DNA of 64,000 nucleotides from Medicago truncatula (GCF_003473485.1 NC_053042.1:38096762-38160761); one strand, 5' to 3'; positions 36,231 through 47,815 are shown, counted from the stretch's first letter. Numbers and translations are program-made. The notes: generated from the sequence alone by a model not told the origin.

Positions 36231-39200
36231 ATGACAATTAGTACACCACAGTTGGTGAGATTCCCTTTGTTGATGGATGATAGTGACACTACCAATTATT
36301 CAGCATGCACCATTCCTTGGAGGCTCCCTTCTGATGATCCAAAAGTCCCCACTCCCACTGAGTTATCTTGGATTAATCTCTTTTGCAGTGGTATCCCCTC
36401 TTACAAGTATGTTCTCTCAGAACAAGGATTTTATTATTTCAATGTTTCTTGTTTATTTATATTAATTTGAAGCTTTTATTTGGTACAGGAAGCGTGCTGC
36501 GAGTGATACTTCTGTTCCTGATGCTGCAAATAAAGCCGAAATTTATGCTCAAAGGTTGTAATGTCTGTTTTTATCCTAAGCAATTCAAATTGTTGTTAAT
36601 TGTAATATTGAATCTTATTTTGGTTCATTTCTTTCAAAAAGGTATGCTAAAATACTTGAAGATATGAAGGAAGATCCTGCAAGTCATGGAAATCCTCTTG
36701 ATATCCTTGTATGTTCTTAAACAGAACTTCGTACGCAAAAAATACAATATTTGATATAGCCTGATTTCCCCTTCTGTGTTTTCCCTCATTTCTCTTTATT
36801 CTTTTGGTTTTTGTTCTAGCTTCTATGCAGACTTCGTGAGGAACTCCTTAAAGAACTAGGGTTCAGAGATATCTTCAAGAAAGTCAAGGTAAGTTCTATA
36901 TGATAAATGCCTAATGCTATTCGGCTAAAGTGTGGAAGAATGGTATGTGTATATCTGGTTATTGTGGTTGAAGCAATTTAAGATCTTAAAGCAAGAATAT
37001 GTGGAAGTTTAACTGCAATCTTTTCACAATTTTGATGGCCAAAGTTGAATAAATTTAACATTGTTACTTATCAATCTCGTTAAGATTAGGGATGGAGTGG
37101 ACTATCAATAAATTATGTAGTTTCATTTTGGCCAAGAGTTGTAATAATTCATATATATGATTTGAAAGCAACAGAATGAAGAGAATGCAAAGGCCATCTC
37201 CCTATTTGAGAATGTTGTTCGTCTTAATGATGCCATTGAAGATGAAGGCAAGCGACTTGAGAATTTAGTTAGAGGAATTTTTGCAGGGAATGTATTTGAT
37301 CTTGGTTCTCCCCAGGTAGTATGATTTTTTCCATGTAATTTTGTTCACTTCTGGAGTTATGCTAGCTAACACTTTCTTAAAAATATAAACAAAATCGCGT
37401 TGCAAAATAATTCTCACCAAGCTATAAGAATAGGTTATTCGGCACAACCATAAGCTGACAATTTTTATGGAAACCTTACCTCAAAATAAATTTATTTGCT
37501 CACTAGAAAACAGTTATTTATTACAATCATTGTGCCAATGTTTGAAGGATTATATATAAGTAGCTGTAGTTTATGTGTTATCTTTTTCTTCCCTCAATTT
37601 CTTGAAGCTTGCAGAAGCTTTCTCTAGGGATGGGGGAATGTCGTTTTCAGCTACTTGTGAAAATCTCCAACCTCGACCATGGATTATCGATGACCTTGAC
37701 ACTTTGAAAATGAGATGGAGCAAGAAGTCCTGGAAGAAGGCAAGTGTTATATGGCGAAAGAAATATCTTTATGTCTTCTGATTTATTTTATCATAGGGTG
37801 GTGTCATAAATCAATTTCTTTTTTATGGCAGGTTATCATATTTGTTGATAACTCAGGTGCAGATATAATTTTAGGTATTTTGCCATTTGCAAGGGAGCTC
37901 CTTCGGCGTGGGAATCAGGTTCGCACACTTAAATTTATTTGTTGATTTCATTTTGCTTTATATAGAACTTAGAGAAACTTCAAATTTTATAATTTGTTTT
38001 AAGAACTTTAATTAGATCCACTGAACACTTATTTGTAGAAGACATGATTCATAGTTCACTTTTGAACTTTTTTAAAATTTTGAATTGCTTTGAATGCAGG
38101 TTATTTTGGCTGCTAATGACTTACCTTCTATCAATGATGTAACTTACTCTGAGCTAATTGAAATTATATCACAGGTATCAAAAATTAATTTCAACAAATT
38201 TTTGGTATAACCAAAGTTCTTTCCTAACTCTGTCAAGTTGGTTACCAGTTAAAGGATGAAGAAGGACGTCTGTTAGGTGTCAGCACTTCAAATCTTTTGA
38301 TTGCCAACTCTGGAAGTGATTTACCTGTATGATTTATTTTAGAAACATTTTGTTTGTTATGTTAGGAAATTCTGGTTTCTTTATAGTAGTTTATGGCCTG
38401 TACTGTCAAATCATTGACTTGTATGATGATTAAATAATTGCATGTTTGTTTGTTGTTTTGTTCAATGGGTTGCAGGCTATTGATCTTACAAAGGTGTCAC
38501 AAGAGCTTGCTTGCCTTGCCACTGATGTAGATCTTGTCATTTTAGAAGGAATGGTACAAGTTCTTTCTTTTACATTGTATGTTTTTTCTCTTGGGGTTAG
38601 ACAATGTAGCATTCTCCTATTTACTCCCTTCGTTCCTTTTTTGTTTTTTTTGGTTCGAAATGTTAAATGAGTTTGGATATCATCTCTAAATGTTAAATGA
38701 ACATGTTAAAAGAATGAGGGTGTCCAAACACTTTTATACATCCAACGATTTGAGAATTTAAGCAATGTAGGACTCCAATATAACTTAAATATCCACCTTC
38801 ATGCCTAGCGTGAATCCCAGGTCCAATTTTACATTACAATCCTTCGGCTTTCATACCATGTTTAATGAACTTGAATCTCATTCCATAAATTAGTTCAAAA
38901 TATGTGGATGTTCAAACACATTTATACATTCAACAACTTGAAAACTAGAGCAATGTGAGACTCCAATACAACTTTAATACTAAAGAGCATAACAACGAAG
39001 TTCACACATCCCTTCATTGTTCTTTAGTTTTCGCTTTCATAAACTGAAAATTTGTTTAAATTAATTTGTCGTTTTCAAAGTTTAATGTAATATTAAGTTA
39101 TTAACAATTGTGTTGTCAACAATACCATTAACTATTTACTATTCAGAGAGAAATATGTGGATGATGAAACGATAAATATAGTATAATTGAATAAATACAA

Positions 39201-39773
39201 ATAATTCCATCAAAAACATAATGTTTATTGATTTTCTTAGTACGTGTAAATAAACTTAACCAACAACTAAAAAGAAACGGAAAGAATGGTTGTTAGAACA
39301 AGTTGTAACTAAGCTCTATTGTTCATATTGAGATTTAGTGACTTTAAGATGGAAAAGTTGCGATGACTTTAGTGTAAGAGAAATTGGATTTTAATATTTA
39401 TTGTTGATTTTTATGGTCTTTAGTTAATTTTCCCCAATGAGGCCTATTCTAATACAGTTATGCGCTAAATATAGTCAGAAATTGGTTTGCCTGGTGAAAT
39501 TTAAACGCTGACACATTTCTTATGACAGGGTCGCGGAATAGAAACAAATCTTTATGCTCAATTTAGATGTGATTCTATGAAGATTGCAATGGTAATTCTT
39601 TTTACCATTTTTCAACTTGCTTCTTAAAATACGAGAAATTTGATACTGATGATGTTATTTTTTTTTAAATTTTCTTTCTTTGCGTTTTTCTTTTACAGGT
39701 GAAAAATACTGGGGTTGCAAAATTTCTCAAGTCACGGATGTATGACTGTGTAATCAAATATGATGCAGTTTAG
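36231..39773 (+). CDS. DUF89/ARMT1-type damage-control phosphatase, copy B
   Basis: Twelve coding exons mirror copy A: 36231-36406, 36489-36554, 36642-36708, 36820-36888, 37175-37315, 37608-37739, 37832-37918, 38100-38174, 38249-38326, 38476-38553, 39529-39591, 39699-39773. They give 368 residues, intact throughout; the extra residue is a Gly in RDGGMSF. The catalytic-region motifs VDNSGAD and [10 protein letters not shown] are unchanged, and the GC donor after 37739 is shared. The C-terminus differs: [16 protein letters not shown] replaces [16 protein letters not shown], adding three non-conservative charge changes, which could reflect relaxed constraint. Without the upstream exon the protein has no visible targeting signal and should be cytosolic. 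The role is as for copy A: hydrolysis of a damaged or excess phosphometabolite, exact substrate unknown. Confidence 0.92.
38624..39289. mobile_element. Stowaway-like MITE with TRIM-like insert in copy B intron 11
   Basis: CTCCCTTCGTTCCTTTTT after TA begins the element at the site matching unit A's MITE; the far end (AAAAAGAAACGGAAAGAATG) has decayed. Inside, two direct repeats (about 38712-38790 and 38908-38985: CAAACAC(T/A)TTTATACAT(C/T)CAAC followed by GCAATGT(A/G)(G/A)GACTCCAATA) flank a spacer with CTTTCATACCATGTTTAATG, the layout of a TRIM element absent from unit A. Confidence 0.55.
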
Positions 39774-41140
39774 AGTTTATAGTTAATATTATTGTTTTTG
39801 AAATTCCTTCGTTTTTGCGATCTTGCTGTCTATTGGATTCTACAAAATCAATTGTGTATAATCTTTTGATTTTGACTGCGGTTTTAAGTTTTGCAATCTT
39901 GCTATTCTCTTTGGATCTGAAGCTAAATCTCGTTTTAACAATCTTGTTAAGACTGATTCTTGCACAAGACACACTTTTAATTAAGAGTTTGTCCTCTGAT
40001 GCCATTTGATCATATACAAATTAGTGTTTTTAAATTGAATTAAGAATTTCATGGCCGTTAAGAATTAACTATTTGAGATATGTTATCTTAGGAATAAGAG
40101 GATTCTTGAATGTGTATATATGAGTTGTATGTGTTTCTTCATTCTTTTGATGAATTTGTTTGATTATCAACGTGTTGACAAATAATATTTTCTTAATTAT
40201 ATATATTTTTGGTCTCCATATTTTTTATCTCAATTTTTTTTTTCTTTTTTATTTTGAATTATTAACTTATAAGTGTGTTTTTAATTGAGATTAACTACCG
40301 ACGCAAATGGTAGTCGAAGTATGGTAGTTAATCCTGTATTTTCTTTGCATATATTATGTATTCTCCCTACTAACTAAGCTAAGCTCACGGGGACATCTCA
40401 AAATTTAAACTAGACAAAATGTTAAAGTTATAAATTGAGGACTATAATAATGAATTTAAAAACGAGGGGGATCAAAATTCCGTAAAGAAACCAGAGAGGA
40501 TCAACACTGCAATTAAATGGACACTTTGTCTAGTAACACCGAAAAAAAGGTTTGGTTACACCCAAATCAATTTAAAATTTAATCATAATAACAAAATTTC
40601 CCTTCTTTATATAATAACTCCAACTTGCTGGATCATGTAGACTGAGTTTTTTTACTACCCATCAATTCATTCACATCCATATTTTTACAATTGAATCAAA
40701 TTCCAATTGCTCTTCATATTTATAATTCAAAATTCTTCTTAAAAAAAAATAATTCAAAATTCTTCAATTGTTCAATAACTAATCGAGATTATTATTAGCC
40801 GGTTATATACTTGTACAAACTCATAAACTCACACAAAATGATCAACTTCAATTTGAAGAGATCAAATCCAAATCACCAACAGAAAAGAAAATCAAAGTAA
40901 ATAAGGGTTTGTTAATTTAATGGGGTTTATTACATTTGAAATGTGACAAAAATTGCTTCATGGAGATAATATAATATTGACGAGGATGTGAAAATGAAGC
41001 AAAGTAGGAAGAGAGGATAAACAGAGGAGAGGAGAGAATACAATGGGAGACGTAGAACGTGAAGAGGAAGAGAAAAATATGTCAAAGGTTTGATTTTGTA
41101 AACTTAATTTCATAATAACATAAGTATTGTTTGTCTTAGA
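39774..41140. other. 3' flank of copy B and unassigned sequence
   Basis: The bases to about 40520 align with unit A's 3' flank. A truncated antisense SINE lies at about 40345-40400 (its head reads TGTCCCCGTGAGCTTAGCTT on the minus strand). Beyond 40520 the sequence is AT-rich without recognisable content. Confidence 0.5.
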
Positions 41141-41149
41141 AATTATGGA

Positions 41150-41485
41150 CCTAATACAACCCCACAAAATCGGCTTATGAGATGAGGATTGTCCTCCACT
41201 TATTGCCGCTCACTTATAAATACATTGTCAGATCATCTCTTATCTGATGTGAGATTCTTAACACACCCCCTCACGACCAGCACTATTGTGCTTGGTTCGT
41301 CGATATAAATGGTGGTTGACCCGATAGCGGAAACCTGATAGCATGTGGTTTAATGGATCTTTAGAGAGACTTAGAAATCGTGGTTGGACCTAGCACAACT
41401 CTACAAAACTGACTTGTGAGATGTGGATTATCCCCACTTATAAACACATTGTCAGACCGTCTCCTATCTCATGTGTGACTCTTCC
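41150..41485 (+). mobile_element. TRIM-like element
   Basis: Two direct repeats (about 41150-41265 and 41378-41485) share GGACCTA(A/G)(T/C)ACAAC, CTTGTGAGATG(T/A)GGAT-type sequence, ATACATTGTCAGA and a TGTG(A/T)GA(T/C)TCTT end. The spacer contains CACCCCCTCACGACCAGCAC and GGTTGACCCGATAGCGGAAA. This is the size and layout of a terminal-repeat retrotransposon in miniature. No coding capacity is present. Confidence 0.55.
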
Positions 41486-43582
41486 ATTTTGGTGATTTTA
41501 GGTTTAACTAGATACTCAAAAGGTGTTACTAGAAGAAAAAAATCGTACAATACTCTAATACTTAATAAACACATGACAATACAACTTGTTTAATCTTTAA
41601 ACAATATACGACATATTACTGGTCAATTTGTTGGAGCCAACTCTAGAACTATTTTTTTTACAAGAGGCTACTCTAATACTTAACTCTACCAAATCATGAG
41701 TTAAATTGCACATAAATTATGAGAACCTTCAATCTGTACTCCTATCAAATCACAAATTATTTCTATGATTTCTCTGCCTATTTTTTTTTTTACTTGGGGT
41801 TTTTGAGCAAACATCTTAAGTTCATTCTTGCCCCATCCCAGAATATTTATCAGGTGGTTTCAGTGGGAACCATGAGGGAGCCTAATCATGGGAAGTGGAT
41901 CATCATTTTGGCTCGAGGCAGTGTTTTAGGTGGAGGACGCACCATCGGAGAAGGAGCTACAATATTAACACTTTTCATTTTTTGTTTGTGATTCTGTTAT
42001 ATTTTGCAGGTAAGTGTAAAGACTAATTCTCTGATCATGGTAAAACTGCAATTGATAGGACTTTTCACTTTCCTGTCAGTTAATAGATTTAGCTGCTGCA
42101 TTCCTTTTAGAAAAACAATCGGCAAATGAAATTGTTTTTAGTTATCTATCAAAATTATTTTGACGTTTATCCTTAAATTCAATTAAAAACTAATACCAAC
42201 ATATAGTCTCGCTAAGATCCATTTGGATTGGTTTATTTTAAATAAATAAATATTAATGTATTATTTATAAATTTGTTAAGGTAGTTTATGAAAAAACAAC
42301 TTATGAATAGACAAATTTTGTTAATAAGATCTTATAAATTAACATTAAAACTTATTTATTTGTATAAGCTTAAAATAAACTCAATCCAAACACGCAGAAT
42401 TAAAACCAAAAGAAAGTAAAATTAAAAATGTCTTGCAATCTACCAACTACACTAAGAGACACCTCAAAAAAAAATTATTGAATGAGTTTGGTCGGAAATT
42501 AAGTAAAATATAGCCAATAATTATTTTCACTTGAAACTAATTACAAACCTGTGCTTCGCACGGGTTGAATATCGTATATTGTAAAAAAATTGTTTCAAAG
42601 AAAAAATGAGCAAATTAAGGAATATTTCACAAACATTAGAAATATTTATCATTTGTGTCTTATCAAAGCCTTACCAGGTATTGATTCATGAAAAGAGCAT
42701 ATATTTTGTTCATGAGATCAAGAACACAACATAATAATTAAGATTAAACTAATTGGAACCAATAAAGGAACCAATGATGTCCAAATTACGATTACATTCG
42801 CAAGACACAAAATGAACCAAAGAAACAATATTTCCAAGTTAAGATGGTTTTGGATTTGAGTTCAGGGTAAGTCCAAAGTATTATACATTCAAGTACCATA
42901 CAGGCTAGAGTATATGAGTTCATGAAGAACAAAATGAGTAGTAGTCAAGTAGGAAAATAAAAGTATATGTAAATCGACAATGATGAAACTTATTACCATA
43001 TTCGTAAACTCTTTTTTCAAACAAAGAAAAACAAAAAGAAAAATTAAAACCCTCAAAACTCTACCCATCATCTCTTCACTTCATATCATATTTTTCTTCT
43101 TTCTAATATTCCCTTTTTCTTCTTGCTTGAAAATTAGTCTTAACTACTTCCTAGCTCTCCAAGTTGTTGTTGAAAACAAAGATTTGTCCTGCCAGCAAGT
43201 TACTACACAACCATTTTCTTCTCTCCAACAGAGTTACACTTGATTTTAGCGTTAAGTCCTGATAATTTACTTCGTTAGGATCTAAATTTTGAACGGGTAC
43301 AAGACTGGATGTTGTCAGCACAGAATCTAAAGACCCTGCTATTTCCTGAAACCTGAGGCAATTGAAGATATGAGATCCATATAACTAATAATTCAGGTAT
43401 TCTTAGAAAGTTATGACCATCTTAAAGATAAGAATCACCGCTAAGCAAAATACTCTCCAAGTTTCCAATTCCATTGCTTCATGAACTCGGTATAGATTGC
43501 TTCAGATCGAAATTTAGCAACAACATATCTGGATATACAGTAGTCTTGCATGTAATTAAATGTAGCCTTGCATGTAATTAAA

Positions 43583-43621
<39 letters not shown>

Positions 43622-44520
43622 TGAATATATACTCTTAGACATGTGGAGATCGGTGTGTTCGATGGCGAGGTCGACGGCGGTGAGAGATGAGTGTTGCGAT
43701 GTGATTTAGAGAGAATGTCACTACACCACTACAACAACTATATCGTGAAATAGGAAATATATAACAAAATGCAGATGACGTGGCAACAAATAAATCTCAA
43801 AGGGTTATTGGATTACAAAATTGCCCTCCAGAAGGGCAAAATTGGAAAACCACCTGTCATATTTTTTATTGTTAGTTAGTAGATAGTAAGAATGATGCGC
43901 GACTTGTTTTCAATAATAGGTCGCAACTGTATACTCACTGCCTGCAAAAATAATGACAATGCAATTGATCCTATAACAAAAATAAAGACATAAAACATGC
44001 AGTAACACGCTTTCAACTTGAATCATGCGAATTTTGTTGAGTTACATCATCATTTTTCTTTGAAACAAAAGAATAAAATAATATGAAAAAACATAAACAA
44101 ATATTAATCATTTTGCATATTTGGCTTATTAACATATAAAACAAATTATGAGGTGAAATAATAGAGACAATTTTTATAGTATCAAAATCAAAATACAGTA
44201 AAAAAGAAATTAAATTCTTTAAACCTACAAATTTCACTAAGAAGCAAATATGATACATCATGAGAGAAAAAGGTAGGAAGACGAATAAAATAAATTTTGA
44301 AATTTGAAATCGAATTTGAAAGTGAAAAAGAAGAGAAATGGAGGGAATAATACCTTGAACTTTGACATATGAATCCTGACAACTATCTGGTACATATCTA
44401 TGCAAAGTGAATTTAGTTATTTTAGTGTTCTTGTACTTTATTTTCTCAATATTTCCTCTTTAATTGTCTATTCCAATTACTAACATTCTTTACAGAGGTT
44501 ATTTTTATCAACTTCAAAAT
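41486..44520. other. Repeat-rich interval without assigned genes
   Basis: It includes an unassigned open frame at 41719-41991 (90 residues, ARGSVLGGGRTIGEGATI near its end), a MITE at 42217-42405, a CTGTGCTTCGCACGGGTTGA motif at 42551 of the kind found in repeated plant elements, and an (AT)n tract at 43583-43618. Near 43800-43895 a segment with AATTGCCCTCCAGAAGGGC and TTAGTAGATAGTAAG recalls the tail of the same kind of element. No gene was supported. Confidence 0.45.
42217..42405. mobile_element. MITE with subterminal inverted repeats
   Basis: CCATTTGGATTGGTTTATTT at the left pairs with AAAATAAACTCAATCCAAAC at the right (inverse complement GTTTGGATTGAGTTTATTTT). The inside is AT-rich with TTATTTATAAATT-type motifs. 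About 190 bp, non-coding. TSD not resolved. Confidence 0.6.
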
Positions 44521-44535
44521 AGATATATACACTCT

Positions 44536-44538
<3 letters not shown>

Positions 44539-44628
<90 letters not shown>
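44539..44628. repeat. (AT)n microsatellite, about 90 bp
   Basis: An uninterrupted AT dinucleotide run ends exactly at the left terminus of the TIR element that follows; a shorter AT run (45814-45842) begins at its right terminus. Confidence 0.97.
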
Positions 44629-44630
<2 letters not shown>

Positions 44631-45810
44631 GGTTTGCTACAATAGACCCACTCCATTTTATCAAGGTCTATTTTAGCAAGCAACACCTTTTCACTTGGAC
44701 ACAAAAACCCTTGCTTTTATTTTTTGGGCAAATTAAATATAAAGGGCACAAATGTACTTTTTGTTTAAATGTTAGATTTTTTATTTATTTTTTTCACAGA
44801 AACTCTTCAGGTCCCTCTCGTTCTCTTTCTTCCTTCCTTCCGTTCCCTTCTCTTTGAGTTTCATTTCCGGGGCCGACGCCACCATAGGATGTTTCAGTTC
44901 TACCTCCGATCAGAAACGCGATTGTCTTCCTTTACACCTCAAAAATGCGAATTTCTTTAACCTTCCTAGAAATGCGTCATAGCATCAACCGGTGTCGGCA
45001 CCGGTGCCGCTGCGGCATGATTCACCTCCGCCTCCTATTAGAAACGCGCATAGCTCAATTCTTTCTTTATTTCTTTTGGTATTGGCACTCTAATACAGTC
45101 AGTTGATTTTTCTCGGTGAGAACGGTGTCGGTATGCTATTTATTTTTCTGTGTGCTATTTGTTTGCGTTGCCCATCTTAGTTTGCAGGGAGGACTAGTTG
45201 TTGGTCTTTCTCAAATCAACTGTCTTTTCATTTGCATTTTTTACTTGAATTTACCCTTAGCAAGATAACATAATTAATGGCTATGTTTGCATCAATTATA
45301 CTTGTCACAAGCTGCCAATTGTGAACAAGTTTTGTTGCATTTTGATCCAATGTTTTGGCAAATTGATTCCAAAACTTGCTCCTCCACCTCCTCTAATAGC
45401 TCAAAACATGAGTGGAAGTGAGTTTTAGTTTTATTGGATTGAGATTCAATTGATTGTGACATAGATAAAAAGAGGCACAATAGAAAGGAGTATACCTTTT
45501 CTTCAATACAAGATTTGCTGCATATGATTTCACAGTAGAAACACAACGTAAATCCATGGAATGTGATGAGTGGCAAACACAAGAAAATAAGAGAACAGAG
45601 AAGGAAGAAAGAAAGAGAATGAGAGGGACATAAAGAGTTTCTCATAAAAGAATAAAGAAAGAAAATCTAACCTTTAAACGGAAATAACATTTGTGCCCTT
45701 CTGATTTAATTTGTCCAAAAAATAAAAACAAGGGTCTTTGTGTCCAAATGAAAAGGTGTTGCTTGCTAAAATAGACCTTCATAAAATGGAATGGGTCTAT
45801 TGTAGCAAAC

Positions 45811-45813
<3 letters not shown>
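44629..45813. mobile_element. 1.2-kb long-TIR transposon inserted in an AT microsatellite
   Basis: The left end GGGGTTTGCTACAATAGACC and the right end (opposite strand, GGGGTTTGCTACAATAGACC) are identical over the first 22 bases. The inverted repeats continue for about 130 bp (CATTTTAT(C/G)AAGGTCTATTT, CAACACCTTTTCA). The non-coding centre includes GCACCGGTGCCG-type short palindromes near 44990-45010 and a Cys-containing antisense frame (45292-45645) with no recognised domain. No TSD can be read because both flanks are (AT)n. Confidence 0.85.
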
Positions 45814-45849
<36 letters not shown>

Positions 45850-46680
45850 AAAACATGTTGAAGTTATGAAAGTATTAAATGAGATCACAAAGGACCTATG
45901 TGAAGCTTGAGTATGAAGATTCCATGAAGGTTTGATGAAGTTTGACATGATTAAGGTGGTGGGGGTGAGAGTTGAATTTTTGGTGTAGGAGGAGAAATAG
46001 AGAAAGAATTGGGCTTGGCCCATTAAAAAATGTTGGGTGGAATTTTTTTTGGTGAGTTGGCATTCACCTAAGTCTAAAATTAGTAAATTAAATTGCCCCT
46101 AATGAGGGCAAAAATGTAAAAACATGAATCATTTCTTTTAATAGATAGTAAATAGATTTTTTTGGTGAGGTGACATTCACCTAAGTCTAAAATTAGTAAA
46201 TTACTAAATTGTCCCTAATGAGGGCAAAAATGTAAAAACATGAATCATTTCATTTAATAGATAGTAAATAGATAGATTGAGTTTGGGTTCGTTTTTATCG
46301 AAAATATATTATAGAAGCTCATTAATCAATTGAATCCAATAACTTATTTTTTTCATCTTATTTTATAGATTGTGCTAATAATAATATGATATAAACTTTT
46401 CTACCAAAAAAATATGATATAAACTTTTAAAAAGTCAAATAATTAAGACAAAATATTTTAATTATGACAAAATATTATTAATTAATTCTATTATAAAATC
46501 ATATTACTTTACCCCTTGATTAAAGCAAAATATTTTAACTATGAAAAAATAAAATATGTTAATTAAATAATATTGCAGTAATGTTCAATGTCTTTCATCA
46601 TGAAATAGAAGAATAGATCACCTATAAACATAAAATATTTTTAAGAACTTATTTTGAAATTATTATAATCTGCATTGCCA
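45814..46680. other. AT-rich interval with a tandem duplication
   Basis: The bases 46050-46158 and 46159-46274 are two copies of one sequence of about 115 bp: CATTCACCTAAGTCTAAAAT, then CCCTAATGAGGGCAAAAATG and TTTAATAGATAGTAAATAGA. The AATAGATAGTA ending recalls repeat tails seen near 43880. The rest is featureless AT-rich DNA. Confidence 0.6.
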
Positions 46681-46689
46681 CTAAAAGAT

Positions 46690-47513
46690 GAGTTTTTCTA
46701 TTTACACCCCATGTTTTTCTGGTTACATCCAAATTTTCTTAAATTTTTTTTATAATACCAAAATTGCCCTTTTATATAAATTTTCTTAAAACCCTAATTT
46801 TATTCATTGTCAGTGAGTTTCACCCTCTTTCACCCCACAAAGCGATCGATCAAACAATTTGATGTTCAATATCAATCTCCATGAAAATTAAAGAGTGAAT
46901 CAAATTTTTTTTCATCCATACTCAATTGGATATAAGTAAGTGAATTTCTTCTTCTATTTGCTAGTTTCAATTTTTTTTCCTTCAACTGCAGTGATGCACT
47001 GTACGATTACGGTTTTAATTTACATTGACAAGGTTAACTTAAATTCAGTTTAAGTAGGTTCATGTAAACTAAGTTTACATGAACCTACTTAAACTGAGTT
47101 TACATGAACCTACTTAAACTGAGTTTACATGAACCTACTTAAATTGAGTTAACATGAACCTACTTAAACTGAGTTTACAAAATCGCAGAACTGTGAATCG
47201 CAGAACAAGGAAAACACAAAATCAGAACTGAGAACCCATAACAAGAAAAACACAATCGATTGAAGAACAACACTTGCTAACCTGATTTGCTTCGAATTTT
47301 CTTTGAAATCATGAATGGACGTGAGAAAGTATGGTTTTTAAAATCTTCGCAGAACACAATCGATCGATTGGAGAATTATGGTTTTGGAAGAAGGGTTTTG
47401 GGGTGTAACCAAAAAAGAAGGAATAGGCTTTTTGAAAATCAAATTTTATGAAAGGATAATCTTGTCATTTTGGGGTGCAACCATGATTAACTAGGGTGCA
47501 AGTAGAAAAACTC
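46690..47513. mobile_element. Mutator-like MITE, 824 bp, perfect 9-bp TSD
   Basis: GAGTTTTTCT and its complement AGAAAAACTC are the termini; the arms continue as TA(T/C)TT(A/G)CACCC and GGTT(A/G)CA. CTAAAAGAT occurs at 46681-46689 and 47514-47522. The inside contains a hairpin and 25-bp tandem repeats (47052-47180). No transposase frame was seen. Confidence 0.88.
47052..47180 (+). repeat. Palindrome plus four 25-bp tandem repeats
   Basis: GTTTAAGTAGGTTCATGTAAAC (22 bp) is followed after three bases by its exact inverse complement. The second arm starts a tandem series of the 25-bp unit whose core is CATGAACCTACTTAAA; about four copies with single-base differences end near 47180. It lies inside the MITE at 46690. 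Confidence 0.9.
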
Positions 47514-47674
47514 CTAAAAGATTGCCCTAAGTGCTGTTTATGGAATTTAAAATGAGATAAAAATTAAAAATCAACTTAGAATTTCGAAGGAAAACATAAA
47601 CATAATTAATTTTAATTCTTAACTTTAATTTTTATACATAATATTTTTTTTGCGGCAATACACAATTATTGTTT

Positions 47675-47815
47675 TTTTAGATAGACGAAATGATAAATAA
47701 CCGTTGAAACTCACACACAAGTGGAGAGGTTGAGGTACGAACCCCGATCACGACGTTCGGCCTAACAATTTCGTCATTTTTACTAGTTGAGCTAGTACTT
47801 ATGGACAATGCATAT
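47675..47815 (-). mobile_element. tRNA-derived SINE, antisense copy
   Basis: On the minus strand, GTCCATAAGTACTAGCTCAA starts with an A box, and GATCGGGGTTCGTACCTC is the B box. The tail (TATTTATCATTTCGTCTATC, then an A run) closes the element. Same family as 16755-16885. Confidence 0.7.

Larger units (their letters stand above)
30482..40520 (+). repeat. Segmental duplication, unit B
   Basis: A direct partner of unit A, beginning at the same base of the AHL last exon and ending near AGGATCAACACTGCAATTAAAT (about 40515). It is about 1.7 kb longer than unit A, mainly because of insertions at 30900, 31146, 31744 and 34505, an enlarged second intron (34911-36219) and TRIM-like sequence in intron 11. 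Confidence 0.9.

Noticed and set aside
45292-45645. Antisense 117-residue frame with a hydrophobic N-terminus and several Cys, considered as a nodule cysteine-rich-type secreted peptide
   Set aside because: It lies wholly inside a non-coding TIR transposon, Cys spacing does not match known NCR patterns, and no intron or promoter signals were seen.
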